Positions 41,443-48,213 of a stretch of 64,000 nt of DNA are shown here, in pieces. Positions within the stretch are counted from its first letter, which is position 1. Every line of letters starts with the position of its first letter. The notes beneath the pieces were generated by a model. That model made no database searches, had not been told where the DNA came from, and worked only from the letters and a program-made list of their open reading frames with translations. The stretch spans positions 62,001-126,000 of the forward strand of contig NZ_JBNDNA010000010.1 in the NCBI RefSeq assembly GCF_049856175.1. Direction: 5' to 3'. Made by a program: the position numbers and the translations under genes. The stretch comes from JB111 sp049856175. GTDB lineage: Bacteria > Actinomycetota > Actinomycetes > Actinomycetales > Actinomycetaceae.

Positions 41443-41910
41443 GTGCGGACCTCCCGTGAGTGCGCCGGTCGCCCGGCTCTCGTCCCGCCCCTGGGCGCCG
41501 CCCTGCTGACCGCCGTCCTGCTGGTCGCCGCACCGGCGGGCGACGACGCGGCCGGTGCGGCGCACGCCGCCGGGGCGGGTCCGGTCGCCGCCTCCCCTGC
41601 CGCCACCGCGACGAGCGAGCCCGACGGGTCCGGATCGACGAGCGAGCCCGACGAAGCAGCCTCCGACGACGCCGGTTCCGGCGGGTCGGCGCCGGCCGAG
41701 GCGGGCAGCGGCGGGCTGCTCGACGGCTCCGCCGCGTCGGACGGCTCGTCGAAGCCGCCCTTCGAGGTCGTCAGCGCCGCCGAGCTGCCGCTGGGCCTGC
41801 AACCCTGGCTCGTCCGCGTCGCCACGGTGACCACGCTCGCGCTGGCGGGCATCGGCGTCGTGCTGGCCGCGACGTCGGGGCCGCGCCGACCGCGTCGCCG
41901 ACGCGGATAG
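41443..41910 (+). CDS. Small exported membrane-anchored protein, function unknown
   Basis: A 155-residue protein with an N-terminal signal-like helix (LVPPLGAALLTAVLLVAAPA), a low-complexity Ala/Gly/Ser/Asp/Glu linker, and a C-terminal transmembrane helix (VATVTTLALAGIGVVLAATS) followed by GPRRPRRRRG. Signal, disordered stalk, helix and basic tail look like a surface protein, but the segment before the helix reads ELPLGLQP, not LPXTG, so sortase anchoring is not supported. GTG 41443 was chosen because GATGCT lies exactly six bases upstream (leaderless signature) and it gives a compact signal peptide. The alternative ATG 41413 overlaps the mfd stop, but its AGGAG is one base away, too close. 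It occupies the place where many relatives carry mazG. No family recognised. Confidence 0.6.
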   Translation: MRTSRECAGRPALVPPLGAALLTAVLLVAAPAGDDAAGAAHAAGAGPVAASPAATATSEPDGSGSTSEPDEAASDDAGSGGSAPAEAGSGGLLDGSAASDGSSKPPFEVVSAAELPLGLQPWLVRVATVTTLALAGIGVVLAATSGPRRPRRRRG

Positions 41911-41961
41911 CATGGGGGTCGCCCACGGCCGTGCCGGGGGCGTGGACGATCAGGAGGAACT

Positions 41962-42498
41962 GTGGCTCGCACCATCCGACCGGCGGTCCTGCCGGCTCTC
42001 GCGCTCGGCGCTCTGCTCGCCGGCTGCTCGGCCAATCCCGGTACCGCGGCCGTCATCGACGGCGAGGAGCTGTCGGAGCGGGAGGCCCAGTCCGTCGCGG
42101 GCGAGCTCTCGGGAGTGTTCGGGCAGCCCCTGACCACCGTCGACGCGGTCCTCAACTACGCCTACTCCGAGACGTTCGTCCGGGTCGCGGCCGAGAACGG
42201 CCTCACGGTCTCCGACGCCGACGTCCAGGACCAGCTCGCGACGCTGACCGAGCAGAGCGGCTACACGCCCGACGGCGAGTACCTGCCCCAGACGCTGGAC
42301 ATCGTCGAGTCCCTCATGGTGGGCGGGCAGCTGCAGAACGACCCCGAGCTGTCCGCGCAGCTCTCCGAGCAGCTGGGCGAGGTCGACATCGAGCTCAACC
42401 CTCGGTACGGCACCATCGAGACCGGGCAGTACGCGGCGCCCGCGCACCCGTGGCTGCAGGCCGCGCCGTCGGACGCGGAGATGCCGGTCGCGCCGTGA
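41962..42498 (+). CDS. SurA-N-like lipoprotein
   Basis: A 178-residue lipoprotein with lipobox LLAGC (Cys22). The mature part begins NPGTAAVIDGEELSEREAQS, then YSETFVRVAAENGLTVSDAD and VQDQLATLTEQSGYTP. This matches the N-terminal chaperone region of SurA/PrsA-type foldases without the prolyl isomerase domain. Such short lipoproteins lie between mfd and eno in many actinobacteria; the role is probably binding exported polypeptides, not proven. GTG 41962 has AGGAGGAAC before it. A hairpin follows at 42513, so eno is separately expressed. Confidence 0.82.
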   Translation: MARTIRPAVLPALALGALLAGCSANPGTAAVIDGEELSEREAQSVAGELSGVFGQPLTTVDAVLNYAYSETFVRVAAENGLTVSDADVQDQLATLTEQSGYTPDGEYLPQTLDIVESLMVGGQLQNDPELSAQLSEQLGEVDIELNPRYGTIETGQYAAPAHPWLQAAPSDAEMPVAP

Positions 42499-42512
42499 CC
42501 GGTCGGGGAGAG

Positions 42513-42537
42513 CGGCCCTGATCCCGCTGCAGGGCCG
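42513..42537 (+). terminator. Hairpin after the SurA-N-like lipoprotein
   Basis: CGGCCCT (42513-42519) pairs with AGGGCCG (42531-42537), loop 11. A direct repeat CCTGATC(C/T)CGCTGC (42517-42530 and 42540-42553) overlaps it. Confidence 0.5.
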
Positions 42538-42643
42538 GACCTGATCTCGCTGCCCGACGGCTGCCGGCCCGGCCGGTGCGCGGCGCGCATCGGTGACGTT
42601 CGTCGCCGGACCCGTGCACCCTCTCCCGCCGGGACGGACGGCC

Positions 42644-42672
42644 CTGTCCGCGGCGCGCCCGGGTACTAGCGT
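42644..42672 (+). promoter_or_regulatory. Promoter of eno
   Basis: CTGTCC (42644-42649) and TAGCGT (42667-42672) are 17 bases apart, giving a leader of about 37 bases before GTG 42716 with its AAGGAG site. The pair resembles the rplY promoter. Confidence 0.55.
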
Positions 42673-42715
42673 GGAGCCCGACATCATCCGGGCATCCCCG
42701 ACACAAGGAGAACCT

Positions 42716-43996
42716 GTGGCCACCATCCTCGAAGTAGCGGCACGCGAGATCCTCGACTCCCGGGGCAACCCGACGGTCGAGGTCGAGATCGGGCTGGACG
42801 ACGGAATCGTCGCCCGCGCCGCCGTCCCCTCCGGCGCGTCGACCGGCGCGTTCGAGGCCGTCGAGCTTCGTGACGCCGGCGACAAGCGCTACGGCGGCAA
42901 GGGCGTGCAGCAGGCGCGCGACAACGTGCTGGAGATCCTCGCCCCCGAGATCCTCGGCCTCGAGGCCTCCGAGCAGCGCCTCATCGACCAGACCCTCCTC
43001 GACCTCGATGGCTCGGCCAACAAGGGCAAGGTCGGCGCCAACGCGATCCTCGGCGTCTCCCTCGCCGTCGCCAAGGCCGCGGCCGAGTCCGCGGGCCTGC
43101 CGCTCTACCGCTACATCGGCGGCCCGAACGCGCACCTGCTGCCGGTCCCGATGATGAACATCCTCAACGGTGGTTCCCACGCCGACTCCAACGTGGACAT
43201 CCAGGAGTTCATGATCGCGCCGATCGGCGCGGGCACGTTCGCTGACGCCCTGCGCCAGGGTGCGGAGGTCTACCACGCGCTGAAGTCCGTGCTCAAGCAG
43301 CGCGGGCTGGCCACCGGCCTGGGCGACGAGGGTGGCTTCGCGCCGAACCTCGGCTCCAACCGCGAGGCGCTCGACCTCATCCTCGAGGCCGTCTCCACGA
43401 CCGGCCTCTCGGCCGGCACGGACATCGCCCTCGCGCTCGACGTCGCCTCCACGGAGTTCTTCTCCGACGGCGCCTACCAGTTCGAGGGGAAGTCGACCTC
43501 GAGCGACGAGATGGTGGCCTACTACCAGCAGCTCGTGGCGGACTACCCGCTCGTGTCCATCGAGGACCCGCTGAGCGAGGACGAGTGGGGCGCGTGGAGC
43601 AGCCTCGTGGCTGCGGTCGGGGACAAGGTGCAGATCGTCGGCGACGACCTGTTCGTCACCAACCCCGAGCGCCTGGCCCGCGGCATCGCCGAGAAGGCGG
43701 CCAACTCGCTGCTCGTCAAGGTCAACCAGATCGGCTCGCTCACCGAGACGCTCGACGCCGTCGCGCTCGCGCAGCGCAGCGGCTTCACGGCGATGGTGTC
43801 GCACCGCTCGGGCGAGACCGAGGACGTGACGATCGCCGACCTGTCGGTGGCCGTGAACTCCGGTCAGATCAAGACCGGGGCGCCGGCGCGCGGCGAGCGC
43901 GTGGCGAAGTACAACCAGCTGCTCCGCATCGAGGAGGAGCTGGACGAGGCGGCGGAGTACGCCGGCCGCGGCGCCTTCCCCCGCCACCAGGCCTGA
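42716..43996 (+). CDS. eno: Enolase
   Basis: A 426-residue phosphopyruvate hydratase of glycolysis, converting 2-phosphoglycerate to phosphoenolpyruvate with Mg2+. Motifs: ILDSRGNPTVEVEIGLDDG, VPSGASTGAFEAVELRD, MNILNGGSHADSNVDIQEFM, GLGDEGGFAPNLGSN (catalytic Glu), SIEDPLSEDEW, GDDLFVTNPERLARGI, LLVKVNQIGSLTETL (catalytic Lys) and MVSHRSGETEDVTIADLSV. Complete and of normal length. GTG 42716 follows ACAAGGAGAACCT. The upstream in-frame region to 42593 is noncoding. A 17-bp terminator stem follows. Confidence 0.98.
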   Translation: MATILEVAAREILDSRGNPTVEVEIGLDDGIVARAAVPSGASTGAFEAVELRDAGDKRYGGKGVQQARDNVLEILAPEILGLEASEQRLIDQTLLDLDGSANKGKVGANAILGVSLAVAKAAAESAGLPLYRYIGGPNAHLLPVPMMNILNGGSHADSNVDIQEFMIAPIGAGTFADALRQGAEVYHALKSVLKQRGLATGLGDEGGFAPNLGSNREALDLILEAVSTTGLSAGTDIALALDVASTEFFSDGAYQFEGKSTSSDEMVAYYQQLVADYPLVSIEDPLSEDEWGAWSSLVAAVGDKVQIVGDDLFVTNPERLARGIAEKAANSLLVKVNQIGSLTETLDAVALAQRSGFTAMVSHRSGETEDVTIADLSVAVNSGQIKTGAPARGERVAKYNQLLRIEEELDEAAEYAGRGAFPRHQA

Positions 43997-44012
43997 CCGG
44001 ACCGTCTCCTCG

Positions 44013-44050
44013 CCGAGAGTGCGGTCGGGCCGCCCCGACCGCACTCTCGG
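44013..44050 (+). terminator. Intrinsic terminator of eno
   Basis: CCGAGAGTGCGGTCGGG (44013-44029) and its exact complement (44034-44050) form a 17-bp stem with a four-base loop, 17 bases after the eno stop. Confidence 0.85.
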
Positions 44051-44100
44051 CAGGTCTCGCCGGCATCGTCGGCGCGTCCTGACCGCACTGTCGGCAGGTC
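44037..44100. repeat. Direct repeat of the terminator arm
   Basis: GACCGCACT(C/G)TCGGCAGGTC occurs at 44037-44056 and 44081-44100 with one mismatch. The first copy is the right arm of the eno terminator, so the second could compete for pairing. Confidence 0.65.
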
Positions 44101-44209
44101 CTTGCAGCACCGTCGAGGGTGCCGACGGCAGGCCGGGTCCGTCCGGTAGCGGGCGACTCGCGACCCGGCGGTCCACCACCTTGCGGGACGCGTGGGGGAC
44201 GATGACGCG

Positions 44210-44974
44210 GTGAGTCGTCCGCCCGCAGCACCGCGCAAGCCCGGAGCGCCCCGATCGTCGTCGGCGCGCGGCGCCCGCTCGCGCCCCGGAACGCGCACCG
44301 CGTCCGGCACCACGCACGCCGGTCGCCCGGCGACGGGGCGCGGCCGCACCACCACCAACGGGTCCGCAGCGGGCGGCTCGCGCGGTACCTCGCGACCTGC
44401 TGCCGGCGGGGCCGGCGGAGGGCCGCGCGGCAACCGCCGCCTCGCGATCGCCACCGCCGACGGCGAACGTCCGATCCTCTCCCTGCGCGCCCTCGCCCTC
44501 GTGCTCGTGCTGCTGGTCGCCTTCGCCATCGTCGCGCCGACCGCCCGCCACGCCCTCGTGCAGGCCGAGCAGCTGCGCAGCGCGGAGGACGCGCTCGCGC
44601 GCGCCGAGGACGAGGAGCAGCGCCTCACGGACGAGCTCGCCCTGTGGGACGACCCCGCCTACGTCCAGTCGCAGGCACGCGCGCGCCTCGGGTACACGAT
44701 GCCGGGGCAGACGCCGTTCGTCGTCGTCGACCCCGAGTCGGTGACCGGCGGACGATCGCAGGAGGAGGTCGAGGAGGCTGCGCGCGAGGACGCCATCGCC
44801 GCGTCGCGCCCCTGGTACCTCAACCTCCAGGAGTCCGTCGAGGAGGCCGGCGCGATCCCTGGCGAGACGCCGGGCGAGGAGGCCGAGCGCGAGGGTGATC
44901 TCCCCGAGCCCGACCTGCCGCCGGAGTCGCCGAGCCAGCAGGAGCTGCCGTCCTCGGACCCGCTGGCGGACTGA
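44210..44974 (+). CDS. ftsB: Septum formation initiator FtsB/DivIC
   Basis: A 254-residue bitopic division protein. Residues 1-80 are a long disordered, Arg/Gly/Thr/Ala-rich cytosolic tail. One transmembrane helix follows (about 90-112, ALALVLVLLVAFAIVAPTAR), then a coiled coil (LVQAEQLRSAEDALARAEDE, EEQRLTDELALWDDPAYVQS) with ARARLGYTMPGQTPFVVVDP, the family's end motif. The C-terminus is acidic and Pro-rich. It should join FtsL and FtsQ at the septum. GTG 44210 has GACGAT six bases upstream and no ribosome site (leaderless signature); an upstream start at 44192 is less likely. The stop is one base from the DUF501 start. Confidence 0.9.
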   Translation: MSRPPAAPRKPGAPRSSSARGARSRPGTRTASGTTHAGRPATGRGRTTTNGSAAGGSRGTSRPAAGGAGGGPRGNRRLAIATADGERPILSLRALALVLVLLVAFAIVAPTARHALVQAEQLRSAEDALARAEDEEQRLTDELALWDDPAYVQSQARARLGYTMPGQTPFVVVDPESVTGGRSQEEVEEAAREDAIAASRPWYLNLQESVEEAGAIPGETPGEEAEREGDLPEPDLPPESPSQQELPSSDPLAD

Positions 44975-44975
44975 C

Positions 44976-45491
44976 GTGCCGGACCGTCCCGTGCCGCCGG
45001 ATGCCGTCGACCCGGCCGATCTCGACGCGCTGCGCGACCAGCTCGGCCGGGTGCCCCGCGGTGTCGTCTCCATCGCCGCGCGGTGCCGGCACGGACGTCC
45101 GACGGTCGTGCGCACCGCGCCCCGGCTCGAGGACGGCACGCCGTTCCCCACCACCTTCTACCTCACGTGCCCGCCCGCGGCCCGGGCAGTCTCCACGCTC
45201 GAGGCCGAGCACCTCATGGCGGACATGCAGGCCCGCCTCGCCGACGACGCCGAGCTCGCCTCCGCCTACGCGGCCGCGCACGAGGACTACCTCGCCCGAC
45301 GCGGCGAGCTCGGCCACGTCGAGGAGATCGCCGGTATCTCCGCCGGCGGCATGCCCGAGCGGGTCAAGTGCCTGCACGCGCTGCTCGCCCACTCGCTCGC
45401 GGTCGGCCGGGGCGTCAACCCCTTCGGCGACGAGACGCTCGACGTGCTCGCCGCGCGCGGCATGTGGAGTCCCGCGACCTGCACCTGCTGA
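44976..45491 (+). CDS. DUF501 domain-containing protein
   Basis: A 171-residue soluble protein of the DUF501 family, an actinobacterial family of unknown function that lies between ftsB and ppx. Recognisable parts: LDALRDQLGRVPRGVVSIAA, CRHGRPTVVRTAPRLEDGTP, FPTTFYLTCPPAARAVSTLE, GGMPERVKCLHALLAHSLAV, GRGVNPFGDETLDVL and the C-terminal SPATCTC. Conserved cysteines (CRHG, LTCP, VKCLH, TCTC) and His suggest a metal or redox site, but that is inference. GTG 44976 starts one base after the ftsB stop, so it is co-translated. Confidence 0.9.
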   Translation: MPDRPVPPDAVDPADLDALRDQLGRVPRGVVSIAARCRHGRPTVVRTAPRLEDGTPFPTTFYLTCPPAARAVSTLEAEHLMADMQARLADDAELASAYAAAHEDYLARRGELGHVEEIAGISAGGMPERVKCLHALLAHSLAVGRGVNPFGDETLDVLAARGMWSPATCTC

Positions 45492-45525
45492 GCACGGTGT
45501 CGGCGGCGCGTGACAGCATGACCCG

Positions 45526-46473
45526 GTGACACGAGCGGCAGCGATCGACTGCGGGACCAACTCCATCCGCCTCCTCGTCGCGGACGTACCGGGCGCGGGC
45601 GGCGCGGCACTCGACGACGTGGTCCGCGAGATGCGGGTCGTCCGCCTCGGCCAGGGTGTCGACCGGACCGGCCGGCTCTCCGACGAGGCCCTCGCGCGGA
45701 CCTTCGACGCCGCCCGCGACTACGCGCGGCTGTGCGAGCGGCACGGCGCCGAGCGGATCCGGTTCGTCGCCACCTCCGCGACGCGGGACGCCGAGAACCG
45801 ACAGGACTTCGTCGACGGGATCCGCGGGATCCTCGGCGTCGAGCCCGAGGTCGTCACCGGCGAGGCCGAGGCGGCGCTGTCGTTCGCGGGTGCGACGTCG
45901 GTGCTGCCGGAGGGCACGCCCGGACCGGTCGTGGTGGTGGACATCGGAGGCGGGAGCACCGAGCTCGTCGTCGGCGACCCGCGCTCGCCCGTTCCCGAGG
46001 CCTCCGTCTCGCTCGACATGGGGTGCGTCCGCCTCACCGAGCGGCACCTCGCGGGCGACCCGCCGAGCGCCGAGCAGGAGGCAGCCGCCCGCGCCGACGT
46101 GCGCCGGCTGCTCGAGTCGGCCGCGCTCCCGCTCGACGACGTCCGCTCGCTCGTCGGGGTCGCCGGGTCCGTCACGACCGTCACCGCCCACGCGCTGGTA
46201 CTGGACGCCTACGACCCCGCGCGCATCCACGGCTCCGTCCTTCCCGAGGACGCGGTGCTGGCCGCCTGCGACTCGCTGCTGTCCGCGACCCGCGAGGAGC
46301 GCGCCGCCATGCCGTTCATGCACCCCGGTCGCATCGACGTCATCGGTGGGGGAGCCCTCGTGTGGAGCGAGGTCGTGCGCTACGTGTCCGAGCGGACCTC
46401 GGGGACCGGGACCGCGGGCGTCGTCACCTCCGAGCACGACATCCTCGACGGGATCGCGATCGCCCTCGCCTGA
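45526..46473 (+). CDS. Ppx/GppA phosphatase family protein (exopolyphosphatase)
   Basis: A 315-residue ASKHA-fold phosphatase. Phosphate-1 motif AAIDCGTNSIRLLVAD, FVATSATRDAENRQDFVDGI, VVTGEAEAALSFAGA with the catalytic Glu region, and phosphate-2 motif VVVDIGGGSTELVVG. VGVAGSVTTVTAHAL and IDVIGGGALVWSEVV complete the second half. It hydrolyses polyphosphate and/or pppGpp; the short two-domain form without the HD extension is typical of actinobacterial Ppx. CAGCAT lies six bases before GTG 45526 and there is no ribosome site, so a leaderless transcript is likely although the gene is only 35 bases from DUF501. Confidence 0.93.
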   Translation: MTRAAAIDCGTNSIRLLVADVPGAGGAALDDVVREMRVVRLGQGVDRTGRLSDEALARTFDAARDYARLCERHGAERIRFVATSATRDAENRQDFVDGIRGILGVEPEVVTGEAEAALSFAGATSVLPEGTPGPVVVVDIGGGSTELVVGDPRSPVPEASVSLDMGCVRLTERHLAGDPPSAEQEAAARADVRRLLESAALPLDDVRSLVGVAGSVTTVTAHALVLDAYDPARIHGSVLPEDAVLAACDSLLSATREERAAMPFMHPGRIDVIGGGALVWSEVVRYVSERTSGTGTAGVVTSEHDILDGIAIALA

Positions 46474-46490
46474 CGCGTCGCGCTTCCCGG

Positions 46491-46554
46491 CGAGTGAGGG
46501 GCTTTCTGCCCGACGCGGTGAGCGGGGTTCTGTCCGACGAGTGAGGGTTCTCGG
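46491..46554. repeat. Imperfect 24-bp tandem repeat after the Ppx/GppA gene
   Basis: About 2.6 units with the pattern GTGAGNGGGNTTCTGNCCGACG: 46491-46513, 46514-46537 and a partial unit 46538-46554. Confidence 0.65.
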
Positions 46555-46600
46555 CTAACCTGCCCCGAGCGTCGCGTGCCGGTGGCAGACCGTGCCAGGC

Positions 46601-46663
46601 ATGGAGGCGCCGGACACGAAGGAGGCCGACGATGTCGTCGTCGATCCCTTCGCCCTCACGTGA
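46601..46663 (+). CDS. Candidate 20-codon upstream ORF coupled to the hemerythrin gene
   Basis: ATG 46601 opens MEAPDTKEADDVVVDPFALT and stops at TGA 46661-46663, overlapping the hemerythrin GTG by four bases (GTGA). Almost all its third positions are G or C, as in real genes here. A strong AAGGAGG (46619-46625) inside it also serves a second ATG (46632) that reads only eleven codons in another frame. It may be a coupling leader peptide or the remnant of a longer N-terminus. No homologue is known to me. Confidence 0.4.
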   Translation: MEAPDTKEADDVVVDPFALT

Positions 46664-47157
46664 CTGAGGGCGGGACCACCTCTCGCGACGCCGAGGACGA
46701 GAAGGCCAGGCTCGTCGCCTGGGGACGCGAGCTGCGAGCGGTGCACGACAGGCTCCGCGAGGCGCTGCGGGTGACCCGGGGGGCCGTCGCCCACGGCGAG
46801 GAGGCGGCGCCCGCCACGCGGGAGCTGCTGCTGTTCTGCCACGGCTTCTGCACCGCGCTGACGGGCCACCACGAGGGTGAGGACCGTTCGCTGTTTCCCG
46901 CGATCGCCGCCGCCCGGCCCGACCTCCGGGACACGCTGCGGCGGCTGGAGCAGGACCACTCGATGATGGGGTACCTCATCGCCGGTCTGCAGGCAGCGGT
47001 GGAGCGCCCCGCGTCGCCCGCCGAGCTGGACCGGCACCTCGAGGGCCTCGCCGCGATCATGGAGTCCCACTTCCGATACGAGGAGCGCCGGCTGCTCCCG
47101 GTGCTCGACACGCTCGCGCTGCGGGCGGACCCGCGCGAGGTCCTGGGGCCGCTCTGA
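46660..47157 (+). CDS. Hemerythrin HHE-domain protein
   Basis: A 165-residue four-helix bundle with the spaced His/Glu ligands of hemerythrin-like proteins: LRAVHDRLREALR (first His), FCTALTGHHEGEDRSLFPAI (HHxxED), RRLEQDHSMMGYLI (His) and IMESHFRYEERRLLPVLDTL (HxxxEE). It would bind a di-iron centre and O2, NO or peroxide, or act as an iron store or sensor. GTG 46660 is the start that fits the domain; it overlaps a possible 20-codon upstream ORF. Transcribed toward the convergent Mrp operon. Confidence 0.87.
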   Translation: MTEGGTTSRDAEDEKARLVAWGRELRAVHDRLREALRVTRGAVAHGEEAAPATRELLLFCHGFCTALTGHHEGEDRSLFPAIAAARPDLRDTLRRLEQDHSMMGYLIAGLQAAVERPASPAELDRHLEGLAAIMESHFRYEERRLLPVLDTLALRADPREVLGPL

Positions 47158-47168
47158 GAGGTCGCGGC

Positions 47169-47209
47169 ACCGTCCCGGGACGCGGGCGCGCGTCAGGATG
47201 CGGGACGGT
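47169..47209. terminator. Hairpin between the hemerythrin gene and mrpG
   Basis: ACCGTCCCG (47169-47177) pairs with CGGGACGGT (47201-47209). The right arm lies within the last mrpG codons; it could serve both converging transcripts. Confidence 0.45.
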
Positions 47210-47600
47210 CCGGGCGCGCGGCGTCGTCGGTGTCCGTGCCCGGGCCGGCCCCGTGGGTCTCGGCCCGGCGTCCCGTCTCGTCCGCGAGCTCGTCGAAGCT
47301 CTTGCGCAGGAGGGGGACACCGGTGAGGTACGCGGAGCGGGCCACGACCATGGTGCCCACCGACGACGTCGCCAGGTGCAGGCCGACGACGAGGATCGCC
47401 AGCACGAGGTTGCGCCACGACGGCGCGACGAGCACGCACCCGACCACCACGAGGATGATGCCGAAGCCGCCGGCCGTCCCGACGGCCGAGATCCGGGTGT
47501 ACACGTCGGGGAACCGGACGATGCCGAGCCCGGCCGTCGCGAAGACGAGCGCCCCGACGACCACCACGACGTTGCCCACCACCGCCGCCATCTCCGTCAT
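47193..47600 (-). CDS. mrpG: Mrp Na+/H+ antiporter subunit G
   Basis: A 135-residue MrpG/MnhG subunit with three transmembrane helices. Conserved parts: VVGALVFATAGLGIVRFPDV, YTRISAVGTAGGFGIILVVV and LVVGLHLATSSVGTMVVARS. The C-terminal 35 residues are hydrophilic and Asp/Pro-rich, a short extension. It is the last gene of the operon. ATG 47600 overlaps the mrpF stop by four bases and has AGGGGG upstream. In the complex it sits with MrpE and MrpF in the smaller subunit group needed for antiport activity. Confidence 0.93.
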   Translation of the reverse strand: MTEMAAVVGNVVVVVGALVFATAGLGIVRFPDVYTRISAVGTAGGFGIILVVVGCVLVAPSWRNLVLAILVVGLHLATSSVGTMVVARSAYLTGVPLLRKSFDELADETGRRAETHGAGPGTDTDDAARPDRPAS

Positions 47601-47854
47601 CGCTGCCCCCTCGTCAGTGCACGTCCGAGCGAGATCGCGCTGAGGAACGCCACGAGCGCGACGACGAGGAGGAGGTCGAAGGCGTAGGTCATGGCGGTGA
47701 GCACCCCGCCGAGCACGACCAGACCGATGACCCCGAAGGTCAGCAGGTCGGCACCGACGGCCCGGTCCGCGTCGCTCGGGCCGACGAGCATCCGATAGGT
47801 GGCCACGAGCGCGGTCACCCCGACGATGACGATGGCGATGACGATGCCGGTCAC
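47597..47854 (-). CDS. mrpF: Mrp Na+/H+ antiporter subunit F
   Basis: An 85-residue, three-helix subunit: VIAIVIVGVTALVATYRMLV, GPSDADRAVGADLLTFGVIG (the family's conserved loop GPxxxDRxxAxD) and FDLLLVVALVAFLSAISLGR. Length is normal for MrpF. GTG 47854 has AGGAGG upstream and overlaps the mrpE stop, and its own stop overlaps the mrpG start. It is related to subunits that shape the cation route in Mrp complexes; the exact role is known only from homologues. Confidence 0.93.
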   Translation of the reverse strand: MTGIVIAIVIVGVTALVATYRMLVGPSDADRAVGADLLTFGVIGLVVLGGVLTAMTYAFDLLLVVALVAFLSAISLGRALTRGQR

Positions 47855-48213
47855 GGAGCCTCCTCCTGACGTCGCACCGCGCGCAGGAGGTGGGACTCCA
47901 TGTCGCGCAGCTCGACGCACATCTCCTCGGCGGTCGCGCTGTACAGACCGTGCACGTACAGGACACGCGTGTCTCCCGGCCCTGCGCGCTCGGTGCCGAT
48001 CGTCAGGGTGCCCGGGGTCAGGGTGATGAGCGCGGCGAGCAGCGTGACCTCCAGATCCGTTCGGCACCTGGTGGCGAACCGGGCGATGCCCGGGGTCGAG
48101 TCCTGCCCCGGGGTGAGATTGTCCTTGAGCACGGCCACGTTGGACGTGACCAGCTGCCACGCGTACCACAGGGCGAACCACAGGATGCGGAAGGGCCAGG
48201 TCAGCCAGCTCAT
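47851..48213 (-). CDS. mrpE: Mrp Na+/H+ antiporter subunit E
   Basis: A 120-residue MrpE. Two N-terminal hydrophobic segments (WLTWPFRILWFALWYAWQLV) are followed by FATRCRTDLEVTLLAALITL, TPGTLTIGTE and RVLYVHGLYS, the conserved MrpE core. It is shorter than the 150-180 residues common in Bacillus because the first helices are reduced. Both ends overlap neighbours by four bases. The cytosolic C-terminus ends in EMCVELRDMESHLLRAV. Confidence 0.92.
   Translation of the reverse strand: MSWLTWPFRILWFALWYAWQLVTSNVAVLKDNLTPGQDSTPGIARFATRCRTDLEVTLLAALITLTPGTLTIGTERAGPGDTRVLYVHGLYSATAEEMCVELRDMESHLLRAVRRQEEAP

Noticed and set aside
38042..41533. Open frame of 1163 codons antisense to mfd
   Set aside because: Shadow of mfd; no start signal and no recognisable domain.
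41755..41910. LPXTG-type sortase signal in the small exported protein
   Set aside because: The motif region reads ELPLGLQP; Thr and the following Gly are missing.
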